Positions 33,330-41,946 of a DNA stretch of 64,000 bases are shown piece by piece; the stretch's first letter is position 1; every line of letters begins with the position of its first letter. The position numbers and the translations under genes are program-made. The notes beneath the pieces are model-generated. The model did no database searches, was not told the origin of the DNA, and saw nothing but the letters and a program-made list of their open reading frames with translations. The stretch lies in the NCBI GenBank assembly GCA_964543545.1, contig CAZIYT010000003.1, positions 310,001 through 374,000 on the forward strand. Reading direction: 5' to 3'. The DNA is from UBA4416 sp964543545 (GTDB lineage Bacteria > Bacteroidota > Bacteroidia > B-17B0 > Aurantibacillaceae).

Positions 33330-33962
33330 ATGCAAGTAGAAATATTAAACATAAGCGGTAAAAAAACTACCAAGAAGGTAGATTTAACCGACAGCATCTT
33401 TGGCGCAGAGCCAAACGATCATAGCATTTACCTGGATGTGAAGCACTATTTAGCTGCTCAGCGTCAGGGAACTCACAAAGCAAAAGAGCGTGCTGAAATC
33501 GCAAGAACCACTAAAAAACTGAAACGCCAGAAGGGAACAGGCGGAGCCCGTGCGGGTTCTATGAAATCCCCGGTTTTCGTTGGTGGTGGCCGCGCATTCG
33601 GTCCTCGTCCGCGTAACTACGACTTCAAACTGAACAAAAAAGTAAAACAGCTGGCGCGTATCTCTGCTTTAGCTTATAAAGCAAAAGAAAACGCGATCAC
33701 CGTGCTGGAAGACTTCACGTTTGACGCTCCAAAAACCAAAAATTACGTGGATTTGATCAAAAACCTGAACTTATCTGACAAAAAAACCCTGTTAGTGTTA
33801 GGTGATGCAAATAAAAACGTATATTTGTCGTCCCGTAATTTAGAGGGGGCAAAAGTAGTAACCGCTTTAGAGTTAAACACTTATGATATTGTTAATGCAC
33901 AAACATTAATTTTATCAGAGGGTTCGGTTAAAGTATTAGAAACGCTGTTAAACAACAAATAA
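33330..33962 (+). CDS. rplD: Ribosomal protein uL4
   Basis: 210 aa with the exit-tunnel loop KKLKRQKGTGGARAGSMKSP and FGPRPRNYDFKLNKK. In E. coli L4 represses its own S10 operon; whether this happens here is not visible. The A-rich initiation site lies within the two bases left after rplC and the gene ends 2 bp before rplW. Confidence 0.98.
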   Translation: MQVEILNISGKKTTKKVDLTDSIFGAEPNDHSIYLDVKHYLAAQRQGTHKAKERAEIARTTKKLKRQKGTGGARAGSMKSPVFVGGGRAFGPRPRNYDFKLNKKVKQLARISALAYKAKENAITVLEDFTFDAPKTKNYVDLIKNLNLSDKKTLLVLGDANKNVYLSSRNLEGAKVVTALELNTYDIVNAQTLILSEGSVKVLETLLNNK

Positions 33963-33964
33963 TA

Positions 33965-34255
33965 ATGGAAATATTAATTAAACCAATCATCACCGAAAAG
34001 ATGACTTCCTTAGCCGAGAAGTTGAATCGCTATGGTTTTGTGGTAGATAAAGGCGCCAACAAAGTACAGATTAAGCAAGCAGTTGAAAAAATGTACGGTG
34101 TAAAAGTTGAAGCAGTTAATACTCAACAATACGTAGGTAAGGTAAAAACCCGCAATACCACCCGTGGTATCGCTATTGGCCGCGTGAACCGTTCAAAACG
34201 TGCTTTTGTCACATTAAAAGCCGGCGAAGTAATTGATTTTTACGCTAATATTTAA
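33965..34255 (+). CDS. rplW: Ribosomal protein uL23
   Basis: 96 aa. Starts MEILIKPIITEKMTSLAEK and has the VKVEAVNT..GKVKTRNTTRGI region. It forms the tunnel-exit docking site for trigger factor and SRP. It is packed 2 bp after rplD, with 20 bp to rplB. Confidence 0.98.
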   Translation: MEILIKPIITEKMTSLAEKLNRYGFVVDKGANKVQIKQAVEKMYGVKVEAVNTQQYVGKVKTRNTTRGIAIGRVNRSKRAFVTLKAGEVIDFYANI

Positions 34256-34275
34256 TCTGATAAAAGACACAAGAA

Positions 34276-35100
34276 ATGGCATTAAAAAAATTCAGACCGT
34301 TAACTCCAAGTCAACGTTTCAAAATAGCAAGTGATAATTCAGACATCACTACCAACGTCCCTGAAAAAAGCTTATTAACTTCGGTTAAAAACAGCGGTGG
34401 ACGTGATAATACCGGTAAAATGACTATCCGCAACATCGGTGGTGGTCACAAAAAACAATACCGTATCATCGACTTCAAACGTAATAAAGATGGTATCGAA
34501 GGCGTCGTAGCTTCTATCGAGTATGATCCAAACCGTACATCACGTATCGCTTTGATCCACTACAAAGATGGTGAGAAACGTTACATCCTTGCTCCACAAG
34601 GTTTAGAAGTTGGTAAAAAAGTAATGTCAGGCGCTACAGCATTGCCGGAAGTTGGTAACTGCATGTTCTTATCTGATATTCCATTGGGTACCATTATTTC
34701 CAATATCGAGTTACGTCCAGGACAAGGTGGTGCTATGGCACGCTCTGCAGGAACTTACGCTCAGCTGACTGCCCGCGATGGCAAATACGCTGTACTGCGT
34801 ATGCCTTCCGGTGAGGTTCGTATGATCCTCATCACTTGCAAAGCTACTATCGGTGCAATCTCAAATCCTGATCACAGCTTAGAGATCTCCGGTAAAGCAG
34901 GTCGCTCACGCTGGTTAGGTCGTCGTTCACGCACAAGGCCGGTGGCAATGAACCCGGTTGATCACCCGATGGGTGGTGGTGAAGGTCGCGCTTCCGGTGG
35001 ACAGCCGCGCTCTCGCAACGGTATTCCTGCTAAAGGATACAAAACCCGTTACAAGGCTAAATCATCGAACCAACACATTATCAAAAGAAGAAATAAATAA
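34276..35100 (+). CDS. rplB: Ribosomal protein uL2
   Basis: 274 aa, standard length. Contains GGGHKKQYRIIDFKRNK, the RSAGTYAQ segment and the highly conserved MNPVDHPMGGGEGRASGG near the peptidyl-transferase centre. Followed by a 69-bp spacer with a perfect 10-bp hairpin before rpsS. Confidence 0.98.
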   Translation: MALKKFRPLTPSQRFKIASDNSDITTNVPEKSLLTSVKNSGGRDNTGKMTIRNIGGGHKKQYRIIDFKRNKDGIEGVVASIEYDPNRTSRIALIHYKDGEKRYILAPQGLEVGKKVMSGATALPEVGNCMFLSDIPLGTIISNIELRPGQGGAMARSAGTYAQLTARDGKYAVLRMPSGEVRMILITCKATIGAISNPDHSLEISGKAGRSRWLGRRSRTRPVAMNPVDHPMGGGEGRASGGQPRSRNGIPAKGYKTRYKAKSSNQHIIKRRNK

Positions 35101-35118
35101 TTCATAAACGTTTAATGG

Positions 35119-35148
35119 CCCTTCCGCTCCGTGAGGATAGCGGAAGGG
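35119..35148 (+). repeat. Perfect 10-bp hairpin between rplB and rpsS
   Basis: CCCTTCCGCT (35119-35128) and AGCGGAAGGG (35139-35148) with a 10-nt loop. It is followed by only three T, so it is a weak terminator at best. The same stem, shortened to 8 bp, occurs at 9785-9810, which marks it as a repeat family member rather than an operon-specific signal. Confidence 0.75.
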
Positions 35149-35169
35149 TTTCAAAACTTAAAACAAGCA

Positions 35170-35439
35170 ATGGCAAGATCATTAAAAAAAGGTCCTTTTA
35201 TTGACCACAACTTAGAGAAAAAAGTTACTCAAATGAATGAGAGTAACAAAAAAACGGTGCTGAAAACATGGGCACGTCGTTCTGTTATTTACCCTGAAAT
35301 GGTTGGACATACCTTCGCAGTACATAACGGAAATAAATTTATCCCGGTATATGTAACGGAGAACATGGTAGGCCACAAATTAGGAGAATTTGCAGCTACC
35401 CGATCATTCAAAGGTCACTCAGGTAATAACAAGAAGTAA
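35170..35439 (+). CDS. rpsS: Ribosomal protein uS19
   Basis: 89 aa from the ATG at 35170 (MARSLKKGPFIDHNLEKK). An upstream in-frame start would lie inside the hairpin and add non-homologous residues. Conserved RRSVIYPEMVGHTFAVHNG and HKLGEFAATRSFKGH. Binds the 30S head with uS13. Confidence 0.98.
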   Translation: MARSLKKGPFIDHNLEKKVTQMNESNKKTVLKTWARRSVIYPEMVGHTFAVHNGNKFIPVYVTENMVGHKLGEFAATRSFKGHSGNNKK

Positions 35440-35463
35440 TTAAGTTGATAAAGAAATTAAGTC

Positions 35464-35916
35464 ATGGGTAAAAGAAAAAGATTAGTAGCAGAGGCACGCA
35501 AAGAAGCAAATAAGAGTACTTATTTTGCTAAGTTAAACAGCTGCCCTACATCACCTCGTAAAATGCGCCAGGTTGCGGATTTGGTAAGAGGTATGGAAGC
35601 ATACAAGGCGTTGAACGTATTAAAATTCAACACGCGCGAAGCATCAGGCCGTTTAGAGAAATTATTAAAATCTGCCATTGCGAATTACGAAGCAAAAACA
35701 GGATCACGTCCTGAAGAAAATACATTATTTGTTACTTCTATCATGGTGGACAGCGCTATTATGGCGAAACGTTTGCGCACTGCGCCTCAGGGCCGTGGTT
35801 ACAGGATCAGAAAACGTTCTAACCACGTTACTTTAGAAGTAGGTACGGCAGTGGCCAGTACTAAAAAAGCTGAAAGAAAAGCAGCTGCAATCACTAAATC
35901 AGAAGATAAAAAATAA
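35464..35916 (+). CDS. rplV: Ribosomal protein uL22
   Basis: 150 aa, longer than the usual 110. An N-terminal basic extension and a Lys/Ala-rich C-terminus flank the core (SPRKMRQVADLVRGM and the tunnel hairpin RLRTAPQGRGYRIRKRSNHVT). Its hairpin lines the exit tunnel. 8 bp before rpsC. Confidence 0.97.
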   Translation: MGKRKRLVAEARKEANKSTYFAKLNSCPTSPRKMRQVADLVRGMEAYKALNVLKFNTREASGRLEKLLKSAIANYEAKTGSRPEENTLFVTSIMVDSAIMAKRLRTAPQGRGYRIRKRSNHVTLEVGTAVASTKKAERKAAAITKSEDKK

Positions 35917-35924
35917 GAATAGAA

Positions 35925-36671
35925 ATGGGACAAAAAGCAAATCCAATAGGTTTACGTTTAGGTGTAATTAAAGGCTGGGATTCAAACTGGTTTGGCGGAA
36001 GAGATTACGCTGACAAATTAGTAGAAGATCAACAGATCCGTGAATACTTAAAAGTTCGTCTGCCAAAAGGCAGCATTTCTAAAATCGTTATTGAAAGAAC
36101 CTTAAAGTTAATAACCGTTACTATTAACACAGCGCGTCCTGGTATCATCATCGGGAAAGGCGGTAAGGAAGTAGATAAGCTCAAAGAAGAGCTGAAAAAG
36201 GTAACCAAGAAAGAGATCCAGATCAATATTTTCGAGATCAAACGCCCTGAGTTGGATGCGCGTTTGGTATCTGACAGTATTGCCCGCCAGATTGAAGGCC
36301 GTATCTCTTTCCGCCGTGCCGCAAAAATGTCTATTGCATCTACGATGCGTATGGGCGCAGAAGGGATCAAAATCAAAGTATCCGGTCGTTTAGGCGGTGC
36401 GGAGATGGCAAGGACAGAGGGATATAAAGAAGGACGTACTCCGTTACAGACGTTACGCGCTGATATCGATTATGCTATTGCTGAAGCTCACACTACTTAT
36501 GGTCGTATTGGTGTTAAGGTTTGGATCTGCAAAGGTGAGGTTTATGGAAAACGCGATTTATCTCCAAACTTCGGTTTAGATAAAGAGAAAAAAACAGGCT
36601 CTAACAATCCTGCTCCTAAATTCGCCGGCCGCGGTCCGAAACGCGACGACAAAAGAAGAAACGACAAATAA
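35925..36671 (+). CDS. rpsC: Ribosomal protein uS3
   Basis: 248 aa: KH domain with the IIIGKGGKEVDKL GXXG loop, then the C-terminal domain (GCx-like SGRLGGAEMARTE). The tail after about residue 220 is charged and extra (GPKRDDKRRNDK). Part of the mRNA entry helicase region. 42 bp to rplP. Confidence 0.98.
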   Translation: MGQKANPIGLRLGVIKGWDSNWFGGRDYADKLVEDQQIREYLKVRLPKGSISKIVIERTLKLITVTINTARPGIIIGKGGKEVDKLKEELKKVTKKEIQINIFEIKRPELDARLVSDSIARQIEGRISFRRAAKMSIASTMRMGAEGIKIKVSGRLGGAEMARTEGYKEGRTPLQTLRADIDYAIAEAHTTYGRIGVKVWICKGEVYGKRDLSPNFGLDKEKKTGSNNPAPKFAGRGPKRDDKRRNDK

Positions 36672-36713
36672 TTAACAAGAAGTAAGTAACAAGCATTTAA
36701 AGGTTTACAGAAC

Positions 36714-37142
36714 ATGATACAGCCAAAAAGAACGAAATATAGGAAGATGCATAAGATGAAGATGAAAGGCAACGCCAAACGTGGCGATCAATTAGCCTTC
36801 GGTTCATTCGGTATTAAAGCATTGGACGAAAGTTGGGTTACCGCCCGCCAGATCGAATCTGCACGTATTGCTTTAACACGTTTCATGAAACGTGAAGGCC
36901 AGGTGTGGATCCGCATTTTCCCTGACAAGCCTATTACCAAAAAACCTGCAGAGGTTCGTATGGGTAAAGGTAAAGGTGCTCCTGAGTATTGGGTAGCTCC
37001 TGTAAAAAAAGGACGTATGTTATTTGAAGCTGAAGGTGTTCCTTTGGAAGTTGCAAAAGAAGCGTTGCGTTTAGCTGCTCAAAAATTACCTATTGTTACC
37101 AAATTCGTCGTTCGCAGAGATTACGAAGAAACAACAGTTTAA
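36714..37142 (+). CDS. rplP: Ribosomal protein uL16
   Basis: 142 aa; MIQPKRTKYRKMHKMKMKG start and the conserved GKGKGAPEYWVAPVKKGR near the A-site. The Arg in this region is a known 2-oxoglutarate-oxygenase target in other bacteria (YcfD); no such gene is adjacent. 22 bp to rpmC. Confidence 0.98.
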   Translation: MIQPKRTKYRKMHKMKMKGNAKRGDQLAFGSFGIKALDESWVTARQIESARIALTRFMKREGQVWIRIFPDKPITKKPAEVRMGKGKGAPEYWVAPVKKGRMLFEAEGVPLEVAKEALRLAAQKLPIVTKFVVRRDYEETTV

Positions 37143-37164
37143 TTTCCAAAAAGACTCAAGAAAC

Positions 37165-37362
37165 ATGAAAAATAAAGACATCGTTGCCCTGTCAACTGCA
37201 GAATTACAGGCGAAAATGACCGAAGAGCAAGCTAACCTAACGAAATTACGTTTAAACCACGCCACTTCTCCGATCGAAAACCCAATCAAAATCCGCGATA
37301 GCCGCAAAGCAGTTGCCCGTTTGGCCACTGAATTAACCAAAAGAAACAACGCTTCTAAATAA
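37165..37362 (+). CDS. rpmC: Ribosomal protein uL29
   Basis: 65 aa from the ATG at 37165 (MKNKDIVALSTAELQ). Two-helix protein with the family ATSPIENPIKIRDSRKAVARL segment, located at the tunnel exit next to uL23. A longer frame would overlap rplP by 50 bp, so it was rejected. 7 bp to rpsQ. Confidence 0.97.
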   Translation: MKNKDIVALSTAELQAKMTEEQANLTKLRLNHATSPIENPIKIRDSRKAVARLATELTKRNNASK

Positions 37363-37369
37363 GACTACA

Positions 37370-37627
37370 ATGGAAGAAAGAAATTTAAGAAAAGAGAAAA
37401 TCGGGGTTGTGAAAAGCAACAAAATGCAAAAGTCAATTGTAGTTGCGGTTATGCGTAAAGTGAAACACCCTAAATACGGTAAATTCGTAAATAAAACCTC
37501 TACATTCGTAGCTCACGACGAGAACAACGAATGCAGCATCGGTGATACTGTTAAAATTGCTGAAACACGCCCATTAAGCAAATCTAAAAACTGGCGTTTG
37601 GTTGAAGTGTTAGAAAAAGTAAAATAA
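37370..37627 (+). CDS. rpsQ: Ribosomal protein uS17
   Basis: 85 aa OB-fold protein: GVVKSNKMQKSIVV, HPKYGKFVNKTSTF and the CSIGDTVKIAETRPLSKSK segment. Binds 16S helices 7 and 11 early in assembly. Ends the S10-type cluster and is followed by rplN after 24 bp. Confidence 0.98.
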   Translation: MEERNLRKEKIGVVKSNKMQKSIVVAVMRKVKHPKYGKFVNKTSTFVAHDENNECSIGDTVKIAETRPLSKSKNWRLVEVLEKVK

Positions 37628-37651
37628 TTACTATTAAAAGTTTTAGAAAAA

Positions 37652-38020
37652 ATGGTACAAAACGAATCAAGATTAGCAGTAGCCGATAACAGCGGAGCCA
37701 AAGAGGTTCTGGTGATCCGTGTCTTAGGAGGTACAAGGAAGCGTTATGCTTCTATTGGAGATAAAATCGTAGTAACGATTAAAAGCGCTTTACCATCCGG
37801 TAACGTGAAAAAAGGAACTGTTCATAAAGCAGTTGTTGTAAGGGTAAAGAAAGAGATCCGTCGTGCAGATGGTTCTTATATCCGCTTCGATGACAATGCC
37901 TGCGTTATCCTTAACCAGGGTGATGAGATCCGTGGAACACGTATCTTCGGCCCTGTTGCCCGTGAACTGCGCGATAAGCAATTCATGAAAATCATTTCAT
38001 TAGCACCAGAGGTGCTTTAA
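37652..38020 (+). CDS. rplN: Ribosomal protein uL14
   Basis: 122 aa, exact family length. MVQNESRLAVADNSGAKE start and conserved RGTRIFGPVARELRDKQFMKIISLAPEVL end (seen in parts). Forms the intersubunit bridge B8 region and is the binding site of silencing factor RsfS. First gene of the spc-type cluster. Confidence 0.98.
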   Translation: MVQNESRLAVADNSGAKEVLVIRVLGGTRKRYASIGDKIVVTIKSALPSGNVKKGTVHKAVVVRVKKEIRRADGSYIRFDDNACVILNQGDEIRGTRIFGPVARELRDKQFMKIISLAPEVL

Positions 38021-38040
38021 TTAAAAAATTGTCTGAAGAA

Positions 38041-38358
38041 ATGTCAAAATTAAAATTAAAAAAAGGCGATACTGTAAAAGTAATATCTGGCGAATCCAGA
38101 GGCCAAGAAGGTAAAATCGTGTCTATCGACACGAAAAAAGAAAGAGCCATTGTAGAAGGTGTGAACATGATCAGCAAGCACACCAAACCAAGCGCTAAAA
38201 ACGCTAACGGTGGTATTGTTAAACAAGAGGGCTCCATCCACATCTCTAACTTAATGTATGTAGAAGGTGGCAAAACGGTAAGGATCGGTCGTGTATTGAA
38301 CGAGAAATCCGGTAAACTGGAGCGTATTTCTAAAAAAACTAAAGCAGCAATCAAATAA
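38041..38358 (+). CDS. rplX: Ribosomal protein uL24
   Basis: 105 aa from the ATG at 38041 (MSKLKLKKGDTVKVISGE). The four-codon longer TTG frame adds nothing conserved. KOW motif region GDTVKVISGESRGQEGKIV and the GGIVKQEGSIHISNLM segment. Assembly initiator for 50S. 2 bp to rplE. Confidence 0.97.
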   Translation: MSKLKLKKGDTVKVISGESRGQEGKIVSIDTKKERAIVEGVNMISKHTKPSAKNANGGIVKQEGSIHISNLMYVEGGKTVRIGRVLNEKSGKLERISKKTKAAIK

Positions 38359-38360
38359 CA

Positions 38361-38921
38361 ATGGCTACAACAACATATTCTCCTAGACTAAAGGACAAAT
38401 ACAAAGCTGAGATCATCAACAACCTGAAAAAACAGTTTCAGTATACTTCCTCTATGCAGGTTCCCAAATTAGAGAAGATCTGCATCAACCAGGGTATCGG
38501 CGACGCGGTTTCCGACAAAAAAATGATCGAATCGGCTGTAAAAGAAATGACAACTATCACCGGTCAGAAAGCGGTTCCTACCTACTCTACCAAAGATATC
38601 TCCAACTTCAAATTACGTAAAGGCGTAGCCATCGGGGTTCGTGTAACCCTGCGCGGCGACAAAATGTACGAATTCCTGGACCGTTTGATCGCTTCTTCCC
38701 TGCCACGTATCCGCGACTTCAAAGGCGTGAACGACAAAGGCTTCGACGGACGCGGTAACTATACCTTAGGTATTACCGAGCAAATCATCTTCCCGGAGAT
38801 CGACATCGATAAAGTAAGCAAAATCCAGGGTATGGACATCACTTTTGTGACTTCTGCCCCTACGGATAAAGAAGCTCACGCTTTATTAACTGAATTTGGT
38901 ATTCCATTCAAAAAGAAATAG
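38361..38921 (+). CDS. rplE: Ribosomal protein uL5
   Basis: 186 aa. Conserved KICINQGIGDAVSDKK, FKLRKGVAIGVRVTLRG and RDFKGVNDKGFDGRGNYTLG (read in parts). Binds 5S rRNA in the central protuberance. The A-rich gap of 29 bp to rpsN includes a weak TATATTTA box. Confidence 0.98.
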   Translation: MATTTYSPRLKDKYKAEIINNLKKQFQYTSSMQVPKLEKICINQGIGDAVSDKKMIESAVKEMTTITGQKAVPTYSTKDISNFKLRKGVAIGVRVTLRGDKMYEFLDRLIASSLPRIRDFKGVNDKGFDGRGNYTLGITEQIIFPEIDIDKVSKIQGMDITFVTSAPTDKEAHALLTEFGIPFKKK

Positions 38922-38950
38922 TATATTTACAGCCCTGAAAAAAAGATAAA

Positions 38951-39220
38951 ATGGCAAAAGAATCAATGAAGGCACGTGATGCCAAAAGAAAAAGACTGGT
39001 AGACACTTACGCAGCTAAACGCGAAGAGCTTAAAAAAGCTGGTAACTATTCTGATCTTCAGAAATTACCTAAAAACTCATGCAAAGTGAGAATGCGTAAC
39101 CGTTGCAAGCTTACCGGCCGTCCTCGTGGTTACATGAGGGATTTCGGTATCAGCCGTGTTACTTTCCGTGAGATGGTATTATTCGGATTAATCCCGGGTG
39201 TTACCAAATCCAGCTTCTAA
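38951..39220 (+). CDS. rpsN: Ribosomal protein uS14 (zinc-free form)
   Basis: 89 aa. The C-terminal RMRNRCKLTGRPRGYMRDFGISR core is typical, but the pair of CxxC zinc motifs of the short form is missing, so this is the longer C- type. Placed between uL5 and uS8 as usual. The following 71-bp spacer has a small TTATCC/GGATAA hairpin. Confidence 0.97.
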   Translation: MAKESMKARDAKRKRLVDTYAAKREELKKAGNYSDLQKLPKNSCKVRMRNRCKLTGRPRGYMRDFGISRVTFREMVLFGLIPGVTKSSF

Positions 39221-39291
39221 GCAGGAAAGCACAAGAACAGAGTATTAATATAATTATCCTGAGGTCGGGATAACATATAAAAACAAATAAA

Positions 39292-39690
39292 ATGACAGAT
39301 ACAATATCAGATTACCTGACACGCGTAAGAAACGCCATCAGCGCAAACCACAGGATCGTAGAGATCCCAGCTTCTAACCTGAAAAAAGAGATCACCAAGA
39401 TCCTTTTCGACAAAGGTTTCATCCTCAACTACAAATTCGAGGAGAATGAAAAAAAACAGGGAACTATCAAAATAGCCCTGAAGTACAATCCCGTAACAAA
39501 ACTATCAGCTATCCGCTCTTTAGACAGAGTATCCTCTCCTGGTTTACGTAAGTATACCGGTGCTGCTACTATGCCAAAAGTACAAAACGGATTAGGCGTT
39601 GCTATTATCTCTACATCCAAAGGTGTAATGACAGATAAAGAGGCCCGCAAAATGAATGTTGGCGGCGAAGTTTTATGTTACATTTCTTAA
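39292..39690 (+). CDS. rpsH: Ribosomal protein uS8
   Basis: 132 aa with the TDTISDYLTRVRNAISANH start and the signature GLGVAIISTSKGVMTDKEAR. Binds the 16S central domain; in E. coli it represses the spc operon by binding upstream of L5 mRNA. Such a site was not recognised here. Confidence 0.98.
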   Translation: MTDTISDYLTRVRNAISANHRIVEIPASNLKKEITKILFDKGFILNYKFEENEKKQGTIKIALKYNPVTKLSAIRSLDRVSSPGLRKYTGAATMPKVQNGLGVAIISTSKGVMTDKEARKMNVGGEVLCYIS

Positions 39691-39694
39691 TTTA

Positions 39695-39703
39695 GAGGGA
39701 GGA
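39695..39703 (+). promoter_or_regulatory. Strong Shine-Dalgarno-like sequence in front of rplF
   Basis: GAGGGAGGA ends 7 bp before the rplF ATG, an excellent anti-SD match. Neighbouring genes of this operon have only A-rich leaders, so this site stands out. Confidence 0.7.
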
Positions 39704-39710
39704 AAAAATC

Positions 39711-40265
39711 ATGTCACGTATAGGAAAATTACCAATCACAGTTCCTGCAGGCGTTGAAGTCAACGTAAAAGGAACGACTGTTTCCGTTAAAGGCAAATTA
39801 GGTACTTTAACAGAAACTATTGATTCAGATATTAAAGTAGAGATCGAGAACGGTATCGTTACCGTTAGCCGTCCTACTGATCAGAAACGCCACAGGGCTT
39901 TACACGGTTTATACCGCGCCCTGATCTTTAACATGGTTAAAGGCGTATCTGAAGGTTACAAAACAGAACAGGAATTAGTAGGTGTAGGTTACCGTGCTTC
40001 CAACAAAGGACAGCTGCTGGAGCTTGCTTTAGGTTTCTCTCACAACGTTGTGTTCGAGCTGCCGGCTGAGATCAAAATCACCACTGCTTCTGAAAAAGGC
40101 CAGAACCCTAAAATCACTTTAGAGAGCTCTGACAAACAATTGCTGGGTATGGTTGCGGCAAAAATCCGTAGCTTGCGTAAACCTGAGCCTTACAAAGGAA
40201 AAGGTATTAAATTTACAGGCGAGATCATCCGTCGTAAAGCAGGTAAATCAGCCAGCAAAAAATAA
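39711..40265 (+). CDS. rplF: Ribosomal protein uL6
   Basis: 184 aa. MSRIGKLPITVPAGVEV start and the C-terminal EPYKGKGIKFTGEIIRRKAGK are family hallmarks. Sits near the sarcin-ricin loop and factor-binding site. Unlike its neighbours it is preceded by a good Shine-Dalgarno sequence. 42 bp to rplR. Confidence 0.98.
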   Translation: MSRIGKLPITVPAGVEVNVKGTTVSVKGKLGTLTETIDSDIKVEIENGIVTVSRPTDQKRHRALHGLYRALIFNMVKGVSEGYKTEQELVGVGYRASNKGQLLELALGFSHNVVFELPAEIKITTASEKGQNPKITLESSDKQLLGMVAAKIRSLRKPEPYKGKGIKFTGEIIRRKAGKSASKK

Positions 40266-40307
40266 CATAATTCAATTAGTATTAATCATCTTCAAAAAAC
40301 TGGAAAG

Positions 40308-40664
40308 ATGGCACTCAATAAAAAAGAAAGAAGACAACGCATTAAAAATAAAATCCGCAAGACGGTTTCAGGCACAGCTAGCCAACCCCGTTTAAGCGTA
40401 TTCAGAAGCAATGCCGGTATCTACGCTCAACTGATCGACGATAAAACCGGAAAAACAATTGCTGCTATTGGAACTAACGATAAAGCTCTGAAAGACTCGA
40501 AAGCGACTAAAAGCGAACAGGCTAAGGAAGTTGGAAAACTGATCGCCGAAAAAGCAACAACTGCAGGAATTACCTCAGTGGTGTTCGACAGGAGCGGTTA
40601 CTTATACCATGGCCGTATCAAATCGTTGGCAGAAGGTGCTCGTGAAGCAGGTTTAAAATTTTAA
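40308..40664 (+). CDS. rplR: Ribosomal protein uL18
   Basis: 118 aa with a basic N-terminus (KKERRQRIKNKIRK), the QPRLSVFRSNAGIYAQLIDD strand region and the VVFDRSGYLYHGRIKSLAEGAR end (in parts). Binds 5S rRNA with uL5. Confidence 0.98.
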   Translation: MALNKKERRQRIKNKIRKTVSGTASQPRLSVFRSNAGIYAQLIDDKTGKTIAAIGTNDKALKDSKATKSEQAKEVGKLIAEKATTAGITSVVFDRSGYLYHGRIKSLAEGAREAGLKF

Positions 40665-40689
40665 TCAGTAAAAAAAGAACATTCATAAC

Positions 40690-41208
40690 ATGTCAAAAGA
40701 AGTTGTAAAAAGAGTAAAATCTACCGACATCGAGCTAAAAGATAAATTAGTAGCGATCCAGCGTGTAACCAAAGTAACCAAAGGTGGTCGTCACTTCAGT
40801 TTCGCAGCTATCGTGGTTGTTGGTGATGAAAAAGGTGTTGTAGGATACGGTTTGGGTAAAGCCAACGAGGTAACCGACGCCATCACCAAAGGCATCGACG
40901 ACGCTAAAAAGAACCTGGTGAAAGTTTCTGTATTAAAAGGAACTGTTCCTCACCCTGAAAACGGTAAATTCGGCGGATCCCGCGTATTCCTGAAACCAGC
41001 TGCTCACGGTACCGGTGTAATTGCCGGTGGTGCGATGCGTGCCGTACTGGAAAGCGTTGGTATCACCGACGTACTTGCCAAATCAAAAGGCTCTTCGAAC
41101 CCACACAACGTGGTAAAAGCAACCATCGACGCTTTATCAAAAATGCGCGATCCATTAGCTGTATCAAGACAAAGGGGAGTTACATTAGACAAAATTTTTA
41201 ACGGATAA
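40690..41208 (+). CDS. rpsE: Ribosomal protein uS5
   Basis: 172 aa. Double-stranded-RNA-binding-like N-domain (RVTKVTKGGRHFSFAAIVVVGD) and C-domain with GTGVIAGGAMRAVLESVGI. Part of the mRNA entry channel and an accuracy determinant. 11 bp to rpmD. Confidence 0.98.
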   Translation: MSKEVVKRVKSTDIELKDKLVAIQRVTKVTKGGRHFSFAAIVVVGDEKGVVGYGLGKANEVTDAITKGIDDAKKNLVKVSVLKGTVPHPENGKFGGSRVFLKPAAHGTGVIAGGAMRAVLESVGITDVLAKSKGSSNPHNVVKATIDALSKMRDPLAVSRQRGVTLDKIFNG

Positions 41209-41219
41209 TCACAGAAGAT

Positions 41220-41399
41220 ATGGCACAGGTAAAAATTACATTATCTAAAAGTTTCATCAAAAGAAACGCTAGAACACGCGCTACAGTTCAGGCTTTAGGC
41301 CTGAGAAAAACCCAGCAATCCGTAGTAAAAGAAGTTACTCCACAGATCCAGGGAATGATCAACGCTGTTGCTCATTTATTAACAGTAGAAAACATTTAA
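41220..41399 (+). CDS. rpmD: Ribosomal protein uL30
   Basis: 59 aa, translated by hand: MAQVKITLSKSFIKRNARTR, then ATVQALGLRKTQQSVV and an end in HLLTVENI. The length and the GLRK segment fit bacterial uL30, and the position between rpsE and rplO is standard. Stop at 41397-41399. Confidence 0.97.
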   Translation: MAQVKITLSKSFIKRNARTRATVQALGLRKTQQSVVKEVTPQIQGMINAVAHLLTVENI

Positions 41400-41417
41400 T
41401 CTATAACGTATTTTAAA

Positions 41418-41864
41418 ATGCAATTAAATTCATTAACACCTGCAAAAGGGTCAGTAAAATCGAACTACAGAAGAGGCCGTGGACAAGGTTCAGGCGGTGG
41501 CGGTACAGCTACACGCGGTCACAAAGGTGCTCAATCCCGTTCGGGTCACTCTAAAAAGCGTGGTTTCGAAGGTGGTCAGATGCCTTTACAGCGTCGTGTT
41601 CCTAAATTCGGTTTCAAAAACATCAACCGCGTTGAGCACACAGGCGTAAACCTGGATGCAATCCAGCGTATTGTTGACGCTCAGAACTTAACCGAGATCA
41701 CCGTAGAAACCCTGATCAAAAGTGGTCTGGCTTCTAAAAACGACCTGGTAAAGATCTTAGGCCGTGGCGAATTAAAATCAAAAGTTAACATCAACGTTCA
41801 CGCTTTCACAGCAACTGCAAAAGCTGCTATCGAAGCAAAAGGCGGTGTGGCAACAGCAATTTAA
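41418..41864 (+). CDS. rplO: Ribosomal protein uL15
   Basis: 148 aa. Gly-rich RNA-binding N-terminus (RRGRGQGSGGGGTATRGHKG) and the GFEGGQMPLQRRVPKFGF segment. Late 50S assembly protein. The 82-bp spacer to secY holds an ATAGCTATG/CATAGCTAT inverted repeat with a long loop. Confidence 0.98.
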   Translation: MQLNSLTPAKGSVKSNYRRGRGQGSGGGGTATRGHKGAQSRSGHSKKRGFEGGQMPLQRRVPKFGFKNINRVEHTGVNLDAIQRIVDAQNLTEITVETLIKSGLASKNDLVKILGRGELKSKVNINVHAFTATAKAAIEAKGGVATAI

Positions 41865-41946
41865 GAAGCTATATGAATAGCTATGTTTTTTTAAGCATAC
41901 GCCCTACTCTACATAGCTATAACATTAAAAAAGAAATAAAAACTAT

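Noticed and set aside
35131..35169. 13-codon N-terminal extension of uS19
   Set aside because: It starts in the loop of a repeat hairpin and is not part of the conserved protein, which begins MARSLKKGPF at 35170.
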